From Amphimedon queenslandica (Eukaryota > Porifera > Demospongiae > Haplosclerida > Niphatidae): a stretch of DNA of 59,668 nucleotides. A program made the position numbers and the translations under genes. The first letter of the stretch is position 1; every line of letters begins with the position of its first letter. The stretch is from the NCBI RefSeq assembly GCF_000090795.2, contig NW_003546453.1, forward strand, positions 79,264 through 138,931, in the 5' to 3' direction. The notes beneath the pieces were generated by a model. It made no database searches, was not told the origin of the DNA, and saw nothing but the letters and a program-made list of their open reading frames with translations. Of the stretch, positions 10,365 through 20,841 are shown one piece after another.

Positions 10365-12833
10365 TATAATAATTATTGTTTTGGTTTTAGTTTATAATAA
10401 TAGTTAGTTTTAATTTGTTTGTTTTGACTTGTTCATTAAAAAAAAATAATAATACCTTTTTCTTCAATATTCCAGTATCTCCTCTCAGTTTAAGGTTCTC
10501 ATCACACTGTTCATGGAGTTGTCTCTCATAATGATTCTTCAGTGCTAGTATTTCTTGGTCTGTGTCCTCCTCCATCTGTCGCTGGATCTCTTCAGCCTCC
10601 CTTTGCTGCTTCCGGAGATCATCAGCACCCTAAAGAAAGAGAAGAAGGCACTGAACATTTGAGGAAGAATCATTGTACTATATATACCGTATAGCAGGAA
10701 ATCTTGGAGGGGCTAAAATTTGGCAAATTGCTAAATTTTAGTGATTGGTGGATTTTAATTTGGCGAATTAGTGGCCACGTGCCATTGAGCATGTGTGTAA
10801 TGGCTCAAAATGATGGATTTTATTTTGGCAAATGGCTATCAAAATGCCAAATCTGCCAAAGTTAATCCCCTCTAAAATTTCCCACTATACGGTACTGTAC
10901 ACTGTACATACTTTGTCTAGCATGATTCCTTTCTCGTGCAGTTTCCTTTCATAGTGCTCCGTTAGTTCCTGCAGTGCTTTCTCTCTTGCGTCCTCCATTT
11001 CTTGCAGCTGTCTCTCGTAGTCTTCCTGGAGTCTCTGGCTCCTCGCCTGTAGCTCTTGATACTTCTCATACTCTCCCATCAGCTTCGTATTAGTAGTAGT
11101 CTCTATAATGTACAATAATAATAATAACAACAACAACAACAATAATGATAATTTATAATCGTATTGTGATATTCTAGTTACAGTCATTAATATATTATGT
11201 GAATTGGAATTAATAACAACAACAATAATAACAACAACAATAATAACAACAACAACAATAACAATAATAATTTATAATCATTCTAGTTACAGTCATTAAT
11301 ATATTAATTAATATTAATCAATTAATTAATATTGGTCCTAATAAGCTGTAACTATGAGAGGCATTGCTGCCTATGAATAGCATTTTAACCCTCTCCCTCC
11401 CTTTCCCTCTGTATCAGTCCAGTACAATAATGAAGATTGCTGTCCTTCTTGTCATTAGCTGCTTCATTGCTGCAGCTTACAGTGAGAGTATAAGTAAGTT
11501 ATCATCATCATCATCATTATTATTATTATTATTATTATTTAATACAATACATCTATTCTATAATACAGGCACTGGTGAGGAGACACTACAAGAGGTCCAT
11601 GCTGGTTCTATATATGCCACTAGCTGTCAGTGTCCATTAGATCAGTGCACACTAGTAGGTCCAGTGTATCACTGCAAGGCTGAGTGCTGGTGCAGTAGCT
11701 CAGACTCCAGGGCTTATAGACCTCATCACTGTGAGTGCCTTAAGGAATACTGCACTGGAGATAGAGCTAGCAATACACTGGAGTGTAGAGGGACACCAGC
11801 TTGTAAATGTACTGTTACTACTAGTGCTGACTGACTGACTGAATGAATAATTATATATATAAGATATTCTATGGAGAATAGGGAACTGTAGTATCTATCA
11901 TGTATCATTATTATTATTAGTTTATTATTGTAGTTTAGTTTAATATAACAGTGTCTTTATTATTATTTTAATGAAATTTGGCACAACTTCAATATTTTGA
12001 TTATAAATTCATGTACATGTACATGAATCATTGTCAAAAGAAATGAATTCAAAAGATACTTCTTAATTAAAATTAATTAATCATAATTATTTAATTTATC
12101 TCATTAATGCTTGTTTGGGTTGGCAGTTGCATGTATCCATAACATGCAATAAAATATCAAAAACATCAAAAATAATTAACTAAAAATAACTCACAACTAC
12201 ACGTACATGTACATGTATTATAGCTGACTTAACACTCTCTGATTCTCTCTCTCTCTCTCTCTCTCAGTCTCCAGCAAATAGGATCAATATATCCAGTACA
12301 ATAATGAAGATTGCTGTCCTTCTTGTCATTAGCTGCTTCATTGCTGCAGCTTACAGTGAGAGTCTAAGTAAGTTATCAAGATAGACACAAGCCTACATTA
12401 TTATTATTAACAATATGCAATGCTGATATCCATGCAGTGTATAAATCATTGGTTCATTAGATACTGGTGAGGAGCTAAAGGACAAGGCTAGCATTACAGA
12501 TAATCGGCATCAGTTTATCTATCCTGATTCATGCCAGTGTCAGCCATGTGCTATATTGAAAGAGAAGAAGGAAGCACGTTGTACTGGGGACCAAGTCTGC
12601 AAGTGTTGGATATTAGCCACTTCAGCTTATGAGTATTATGACTACTGCAAATGTCAACTGGATAAGTGCGACTGTGGAGTTGATCTGTGTACCAAGATAT
12701 CTGATTCCATTGATTGTAATGGAGATGGGTCTTGCATGTGTAAGGTTAAATAATAATGAGAGGGATACTTTCAGGAATTTGTATTATACAATTATAATTA
12801 GAAGTTACTATCAATTTGTAGTAGAATTTTCGC

Positions 12834-12881
<48 letters not shown>

Positions 12882-14050
12882 CATTATTACTATTATTACT
12901 AATTTGTAGTTTTCAAAATTTAAGGATTCAATGTCACTTTTAACTGTAATTTATTATAGCGGATTTAGCAAAGATTAAGCTAATTATTAGTGCCACCACA
13001 TGTACATGCATATTATACATGTAAAATACATGAATAATAATAATAATGTTGCTATGCTATTAATGACTGACCTCTCTCCTGTACTTCCCTTGAGTGTGAT
13101 TCCAATTGTTGATGAATCTCTTCCTCATATCTGCTCTCTAGTCTCTCTTTATCAGTCTTTAAATTCTATTTTAAAAAGAGACAGTTGACATGTACACATG
13201 TACAGGGTGCATGTATGTACTTCATTCTTGGCTTTAAGTGCTTCAATCTCTTGTATGAACTTATCTGTGAGGTCCTTGATCTTCTCATTGTAGTTCATGT
13301 CCTTCAGTCTTAGCTGGTACTCATTCTCCATCTTCAGTTCTTCAACTCGAGTACGTAGTTCAGACATTGTCGTATTCTATGGACACATTTTAGTAATTAC
13401 ATTAATTATTATTAACAAATTTGAATCAATTAAAGTCAAACTTTTCTCATAATAAACATGTCCCAAGACCAATGACCAGTGACCAGTGACCAATGATCAA
13501 TGACCAGTGACCAGTGACCAATGACCTTACATATGCCCATTATACACCATAGTATGGTATGCATGTACTTTACCTTTTCCTCAAGGTCAGAGCGTGTTAT
13601 TAATATTTCCTCGGCATAGTTTGAGTCTCTCTCTCTCTTCAACATTCGTCCTTCTTTATCAATGATCCTGAAACTGAATATGGTACCATCTTCTCCAACT
13701 GATATTAGGAACTGATCATCATATGATATACACATCTGGGGAGAGGGAGAGGGAGAGAGAAAGAATATAGAAGTAACATTTTACATGTACATAATAATGT
13801 AAAATGATAATATTAAATAAATAATAATAATACTTAAATAATAATAATAAAGTATACTGTATGGTCTAACCCTGGCCACAGGAGCAGAGTGTGCCTGGTG
13901 CTCATGCCATTCTCCTGGTTCAACTAACGGGAACTTCACTGACTGTATGGTACCATTGGTAGTGCCAACAAACAGCATCTTCCCTGAGTGAGAGAGAACC
14001 ACTTGAGTTAGGACTGCATCACCTGAACTCATCTGTCTAACTACCTATTG

Positions 14051-14100
<50 letters not shown>

Positions 14101-15094
14101 TAATAACATGGTCGTAGTATTCATGTATAAGTATTTTCATTAAAATGGTCATAACTTGAAAACTTTTAGTCAGAATCAACTCAAACTTTCTATGCAACAT
14201 AAGTACATGTATATGTATCAGGAAAAATTATAAAAATAGCAAATTCTCTATTTTTCAATTTTGGCAAAATTTGGCTCGAGACCATGTACTATAGTACAGG
14301 GATTTTGAGTCGATTTTGGAGCAACTTTAAAAATTCCTAAAAATCCAAATTTGATCGGAATCAGCTCAAACTTTCTACACAACATAAGTACATGTATACG
14401 TATCAGGAAAAATTATAAAAATGGCAGATTCTCTCCTTTTCAATTTTAGCGAAATTGACCCATGACCCTGTACTATAGTACAGGGACTTTGACCCAATTT
14501 TGGAGCAACTTTAAAAATCAATTAATACCAATATTCCTAATAACAATAGCTGCTGCCAATACTCAATGACTCACTGTAGCTTCATTGAGGTTGATCTCCT
14601 TCAGAGTCCTATCAGACCCAACAGCATAGACGGACTTGAGGTCAGGTGACATGGAGACACTGGTGTAGGCACAGTTCTTGAGGACACACTCCTTCTCTCT
14701 CTTAGAGGAGAGGACGTTCCACTCGTAGACTGACCCGTCCATACTGCAAGAGATGAGCCTCGAGTCATCATTGCTCCATATAATACCACGGACCTATGGA
14801 AAAGAGGGAGAGAAAGAGAGAAAGAATTCGTTACAGTAGCTGCCATTTTTGCACACGTGATGTCATGTGGTTAAAATGGGCGTGGTTGCGTGGGCGTTCA
14901 ATTTGAGCCCCACCCCCTGTTGTTTGCATGCAGTTTCAATGCTATTTTTTACCTTTCCACTGTGTCCTTTCAGATTTGCTGTGTTTTCAAAAGAGAATGT
15001 TCCATAGACTTGAATGAGGTTGGCATTAGCTGCTGCAAACAGATGACCACCATTACTAAAAGAACACTGTGACAAATAAAACAATAATTAAATA

Positions 15095-15169
<75 letters not shown>

Positions 15170-17226
15170 TTCTCTGCATCCTCTGATCATGATCTCTTTA
15201 AAAGGTCTAATATCATCAATAAGTACATTCATTAGTCTTAGTTTCTCACTGAACCCAACAAGGAGGAACAGTCCACTGGGGTGTATGGCCACACTGTAAG
15301 CTTCTTCTTGGAACTCCTTAGCAACATCAAGTGTACTGGAGAGGGAAGAGAAGATGGTGGAAAAAGAGAGACAGAAGAAATATGAAAGTACATGTAATTA
15401 AGTTGCACCATTGTAAAACAAAGCAAAGCACACTACAATGCTGTATTCTGGAGTATTAAATTTTTAAATAATGACACATCCATCCATGCAATGTGTATAT
15501 ATAATAAGACTCTGCTGCATTAGTTATACCAGCACTAACTTTGTCTCATAGTTCCATATTCTCACACTCTTGTCCATGGAGCAGGTAGCAATGACTGGTT
15601 TCCTCAGGGACACATCAAGGCCAGTAATGGCCCCGTGATGAAAGGATGAAGAAAGATAGTCAAAAGCAGCACCCTGTATTGAAAAATAAGCACAATTACT
15701 ATAATATCTTGAATTTATTTATTATTTTAAGTTACCTTTCCTAAATCAGCAGCAGAGAGTGTAAGTACATACATCTGTCTTGATCTAGTGTTGCATATCA
15801 CATTCTCTTCTGCTGGACTAATGGCCATTGATAATATTTCTAAATCAACTCCCTCAGAGCCACAGCCACTGCTGCTACCTGTGGACATTGATATATCAAT
15901 GATTTGAATCATGATTTCTAGCCTAACCTGCATCAATATCATGCTTAGATTGATCACTACTGATCCCGGTTAATGGATCAACCCAAATGCTAACGGATCT
16001 AACTTTCTTGAAGTTATTCTTCTCTTCTGTCTTCTCAAATAAATGGACAGTCCCTGACCCACTGGTACACATGAACCCTTTGGTATAAGAGAGAAGAGAA
16101 TAGACTGGGAACTGATTAAGAGGAGGAACTATAGAGGGCCTAGTTTGAGGACTAAAGAGAGAAAAGAAAAGAAGTGTTTAGTACATGATATATACACATA
16201 ATGCACATCGTCTTACGTTGAGGATTTTGATGCATTGCTTGATGGAGTAGCTACAGTTTCAGCTGAGACTATAAACTCATTCTTCAGGTCGCCTCCTTCA
16301 AATAGTTGAACTTTCCCTGAGTCTGTCCCGAGGATCAGCCTGTCCTCTGAAAGCCAGGCCTGACAGAGATAGGTCTGTGGCTCTATCTTTGTGAATGCAA
16401 ACTGTTTGAAGGCTCCTTCTGAGTAGCGATACAACTTAAAGACCTTCTCACCGACTATGCAGACCTGAGTGTTGTCTTGAGGATTGAATGAGACCTACAG
16501 AATACAATTTATTAATAGATTATTGTACTTGGAAGACTAGCAGTAGTTCATTTCAAATTGTGTGTATGTATGTGTGTATAATAGTGTTCATTTAAATATC
16601 ACTATAATCACTTGCTTAATTTCTTTAAAATACATGTACATGTATGTTTCCACTATATTAAACATTAATTTTGTTTGGCCTAAATTTAACATTATCATTT
16701 TAATTTAGAATTTTTGCACGTCTCTTGCTAAATTTGCTAAATTCTCATAATTATCAATTACCTGGTTGACTGGGTTGTGCGATACTTTGATATGAGCCAT
16801 TGGTTTAGCTTTCTCCCAGTGCCAATAGACCAGTGTCCACTCTGGCCCTCCTCCCTGGCCCACCAGGTACTTTGAGTCAGGAGAGAATGCGAGACTAACA
16901 TACTCTGTTGCAGTCACTTCAGGACAAGTGAGGACTTTACGCTTTCTCATCGAGTGAAGATCAAAGACAGTAACTGTTGGTCTGTCAGGATGCTTTTCAG
17001 CCACAGCAGCATAACGTCTGTTGGAACTGACAGCCATTGCTGAAGCTCCTTCCCCTCCTTCCAGATTGAAGGGAAGGAACCTCTGTATCTTTTGGTCTGT
17101 GTTGAAAAGGATGAGGTTCCTTCCCGCCGGGTATATGATGGTCTGCTCGTCCACATAGCTGGCATTCTGGCTGACCTCTCCTTTCAGCCCAAAGGAGTAG
17201 TTCAACTGAGCTGTAGCTATTGACAT
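8192..17226 (-). CDS. CFAP57: Cilia- and flagella-associated protein 57 (WDR65)
   Basis: Twenty exons join in frame to 1234 aa (human protein about 1250). Exons 5' to 3': 17226-16762, 16494-16217, 16151-15928, 15878-15736, 15673-15540, 15335-15170, 15066-14953, 14793-14575, 14044-13871, 13735-13574, 13376-13221, 13165-13072, 11102-10912, 10629-10456, 10169-10011, 9899-9756, 9103-8987, 8941-8807, 8699-8547, 8494-8192. Exons 1-10 encode WD40 blades ([25 protein letters not shown]); exons 11-20 are coiled coil. Family blocks include [19 protein letters not shown] and RTVASLRKK. The protein belongs to the motile axoneme (inner dynein arm region); in a sponge this means choanocytes and larval cilia. 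Two peptide genes sit antisense in its 1969-bp intron 12 (11103-13071). It is head-to-head with RUVBL1. Confidence 0.95.
9125..9750 (+). repeat. Three and a half units of the ~180-bp tandem repeat, inside a CFAP57 intron
   Basis: Landmark GTGTAGCAAGTTTGAGCTG recurs at about 9235, 9413 and 9592, a period of 178-179 bp. Each unit starts near CCAAGGCTATAGCCCATGG. The array fills most of the intron between exons 17 and 16 and ends in a palindrome, CTGTACTATAGTACAG, near 9680. Confidence 0.85.
10318..10362. repeat. (AAT)n microsatellite
   Basis: About 15 uninterrupted AAT units in the CFAP57 intron between exons 15 and 14. Confidence 0.9.
10686..10894. mobile_element. MITE-like inverted-repeat element, family A copy 1
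   Basis: About 208 bp with inverted ends: ACCGTATAGCAGGAAATCTT at the left and a matching AAATTTCCCACTATACGGT at the right. The interior is rich in TTTGGCAAAT motifs. Further copies are at 35711, 38263 and 46862. It carries no coding capacity, so it would depend on a transposase elsewhere. Confidence 0.8.
11430..11834 (+). CDS. Secreted two-domain Cys-rich peptide 5 (class II), nested in a CFAP57 intron
   Basis: Two exons, 109 aa: 11430-11493 (the same signal-peptide exon, phase 1) and 11569-11834. There is no acidic multi-exon propiece; a short linker (STGEETLQE) leads to two tandem six-Cys modules, CxC-x4-C-x8-C-x3-CxC and CxC-x4-C-x10-C-x5-CxC. The mature part is near neutral, not Arg-rich. 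The outer CxC...CxC frame is the same as in class I. Upstream, only CCAGTACAATA before the ATG is shared; the TATA block is absent. A pyrimidine-rich stretch ending in ATCAG just before it could be an acceptor for a noncoding first exon. Confidence 0.85.
   Translation: MKIAVLLVISCFIAAAYSESISKLSSSSSLLLLLLLFNTIHLFYNTGTGEETLQEVHAGSIYATSCQCPLDQCTLVGPVYHCKAECWCSSSDSRAYRPHHCECLKEYCTGDRASNTLECRGTPACKCTVTTSAD
12304..12753 (+). CDS. Secreted two-domain Cys-rich peptide 6 (class II), nested in a CFAP57 intron
   Basis: Two exons, 118 aa: 12304-12367 and 12461-12753. The signal exon is the same as in genes 1-5, followed by an NTGEELKDK linker and two Cys modules of the CxC...CxC kind; the second has an extra Cys (CKC-x4-CDC). 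It is acidic to neutral. It shares the TGEE linker with gene 5, so the two are a tandem pair. A (CT)n tract with AG lies about 40 bp upstream, possibly an acceptor of a 5' UTR intron. It lies 319 bp from CFAP57 exon 12 on the other strand. Confidence 0.85.
12834..12890. repeat. (ATT)n microsatellite after peptide gene 6
   Basis: A run of ATT units with a few changes, 3' of peptide gene 6 within the CFAP57 intron. Confidence 0.85.
13467..13526. repeat. Short minisatellite in a CFAP57 intron
   Basis: Tandem 7-bp units alternating GACCAGT and GACCAAT, about eight copies, with one GATCAAT variant. Confidence 0.85.
14048..14101. repeat. (AAT)n microsatellite
   Basis: About 17 AAT units directly beside the acceptor of CFAP57 exon 9. 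Confidence 0.9.
14130..14525 (-). repeat. Two units of the ~180-bp repeat, inverted orientation
   Basis: Reverse-complement form: GAATCAACTCAAACTTTCTA near 14167 and GAATCAGCTCAAACTTTCTA near 14361, each followed by CAACATAAGTACATGTATA, and two GTACTATAGTACAGGGA palindromes. Confidence 0.8.
15098..15168. repeat. (ATT)n microsatellite filling CFAP57 intron 6
   Basis: About 23 ATT units make up most of the 103-bp intron between exon 6 (ends 15170) and exon 7 (starts 15066). Translated frames over it give runs of Asn, Ile or Tyr and are artefacts. Confidence 0.9.
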
Positions 17227-18846
<1,620 letters not shown>

Positions 18847-19249
18847 AGTGAAGGAGAGACTCAATGGTAACTGTTCATTGCATTCACTTATGTAAATAAG
18901 TAACTTGAAACATACTGTACATGTACATATATCATGGTAACTAGTATGTAATGTCTAGTCTACTCTTATTATTAATATTATGTGTAATGTATACTATTGT
19001 TGACATGCAAAATTAATTTATTATTAATTGTTTATTTAGTTTGTGGGTGTAGCTTGGAGGTGTGGTATCCAGAATCACTGTGAAGTAGTTCTGGTTGTGT
19101 ATGTACATGTACGTCAGGATGTGTACATGTACATATGATCACCTATGGCATTAAAAGGAAATGATTAACATGCTGCTATAGTTTACTTTTGACTTTGTAT
19201 GTTGCCAAGAATGGAAAGTATGACATGCAAAACCAAAACAACAACAACA
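18847..19249. other. 3' flank of RUVBL1, no gene seen
   Basis: AT-rich sequence with GTACATGTAC palindromic runs. I see no coding exon. Confidence 0.6.
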
Positions 19250-19451
19250 ACATATCATGCTGGATATTATCCAATACATGTATGCATGGTTCAGCTCATT
19301 TTCATCTAATTGGGTTCTATAGTATTCATATTCTACTACTACTGATCTGATCCTTAATAGATACAGTGCTTGACAGTGCATACTTTGTGGATATACCTGG
19401 TTTCACTGAGTCCAAGGAGGCAATTTTTGTAACTTTATATTTAAAAACCAT
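19250..19451 (-). pseudogene. Relic of a second LRAT-domain gene
   Basis: 19397-19451 reads ATG...SVKP and ends at the same splice point, with the same 55-nt length, as exon 1 of the intact LRAT-like gene (20652-20706). The following sequence (from 19352 down) keeps an acceptor and a degraded IRSVVVEYEYY stretch resembling HIRVCRMVYNHH, but it is shifted by one base and meets stops. The rest of exon 2 is gone. Confidence 0.65.
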
Positions 19452-19639
19452 TTTAGTCTTCAGGGGCTCTGGATGATGTTTTTCAGCTCACAACTTCTTG
19501 GTGATAGAATGTGTGGGCTTGTGCATAATTCATGCTTTTACCATCACAGGTACAACTCATTTAATGATCTATACCATACTCATAGATACTCTCCACAATG
19601 ATTGATTATTAGATCTACCACCCACACAATAGAATCTAA

Positions 19640-19850
19640 TTGGTAGGTGTGGTTTATTCGTGAGAGTTGCTCTTTGCTTGCTGCTATTCATTTCTTTCTT
19701 TATCATTCCAATCCTTATCTTTCTCTTATGGTATGGATAAGAGCATATTATTTGGTATCACGTGATTCTCTTCCCACAGGCACTATTATATTCCTTATAA
19801 GGCATTCAGCAGGTTTACAGTAGATTTATGTTATTGTCAAATTACAAGCT
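19640..19850 (+). pseudogene. Relic of P450 exons 1 and 2
   Basis: TTCCAATCCTTATCTT and CACTATTATATTCCTTATAAG match exons 1 and 2 of the P450 at 20842. The exon-1 donor is broken (GGATAAG where the live gene has GGTAAG) and exon 2 meets a stop soon after CAGCAGG. Together with the LRAT relic it is a dead divergent LRAT/P450 pair with the layout of 19970-21043. Confidence 0.7.
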
Positions 19851-19969
19851 GTCATTAGGTTGTATTACATGTAACTGATCAATAGAGTTACTCTCAATTA
19901 AATTACTGCAACATTGTTAATCAATTTAGCAGTTGATTTGCTGCTATGTATCATGTAATGTTATGTCTA

Positions 19970-20706
19970 CTAATTCTTTTTGTTGTTCTCATCATCATCC
20001 TTCTTTTTCTTCATATTATATCCAACACCAACAGCAAAAGTTAAACCAGACAGAACTAGTCCAGGTATTCCTATTGTTGCAACTGCAACTAATCCAACTA
20101 CTCCTACTGCTGCAGCAGCAGCAGCAGCAGCAGCAGCTCCTGCAACAATTGCAACTTGACCTTGGCCAGTCTCTTCTCTTCCAGTAATGGCCCAATTGAT
20201 TAACGATTCACAATTTGTGAGCACAAAGTCAAATTTATTTTCCCCAATCCTGCTACGAGCACGCCTTATAGCATTTTGACCACGATGAATAGCAACTTCA
20301 GGATCATCATACTCCAAAAGCTCAACCCTATCTTCTTGTGGGTCTACGAAAATGTTTTCCTCTTTCACTTTTGCAATGTCAGTGCCGTTTGATAGTGAAA
20401 ATGAACTTGGCAAGGCTGCAGAAGTAGCAGCTCCCACACTTGCTTGCCTGTACTCAGACTCAGTGTAATGAATGACACGTAGTAGCAATCCATTATTGAT
20501 GACTTTTATCACCATCATGTGGTGATTATACACCATACGACAGACTCTTATATGATCACCTATCGGAATAAAACAAATCATAGTCATGAGCAACAGGCAC
20601 ACTGCAGCATTGTAATTGCATACAAAATGCATACATTAAGATTTAAGCTACCTGGTTTCAGTGAGCCTAGAGAGGTGATTCTAGTAGCTTTATATTTCAA
20701 AACCAT
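19970..20706 (-). CDS. LRAT/PLAAT-like (NlpC/P60-fold) acyltransferase or phospholipase
   Basis: Two exons, 20706-20652 and 20559-19970, giving 214 aa. Exon 1 ends SLGSLKP and exon 2 continues GDHIRVCR; LKPGDHI is the typical LRAT-domain opening. Catalytic candidates are His in YNHHMM, a second His in VIHYT, and Cys in TNCES (the NCE motif), followed by WAITGREETGQ. A poly-Ala tract, a hydrophobic C-terminal helix and a KKKKDDDE tail suggest tail anchoring in a membrane. LRAT and PLAAT enzymes move acyl groups from phospholipids to retinol, amines or other lipids; the substrate here cannot be told. Its start is 136 bp from that of a P450 on the other strand. Confidence 0.75.
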
Positions 20707-20841
20707 CACTGAGTGAGATGATAATCAGTCACTGTCTCCTACCTATGCTGCTCACAATAATTAATTATATGGTATGTGTGGGGGCGTAAGACTAGTAAGG
20801 CGTGGTTTTTTGTGGGAGTGGCTCATTTGGCATTTCCAGAA
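20707..20841. promoter_or_regulatory. Divergent promoter of the LRAT-like gene and P450 A
   Basis: 135 bp between the two start codons with GGGGGCGTAAG and GGCGTGGTTTT GC-box/KLF-like motifs. The same motifs stand before P450 B (GGGCGTGGTTTG near 24085) and in the dead copy (GGTGTGGTTTA near 19645). Confidence 0.45.

Noticed and set aside
15069..15299. Long Ile/Asn/Tyr runs read from (ATT)n tracts, here and at 47596-47904
   Set aside because: They are translations of trinucleotide microsatellites inside introns of CFAP57 and RICTOR.
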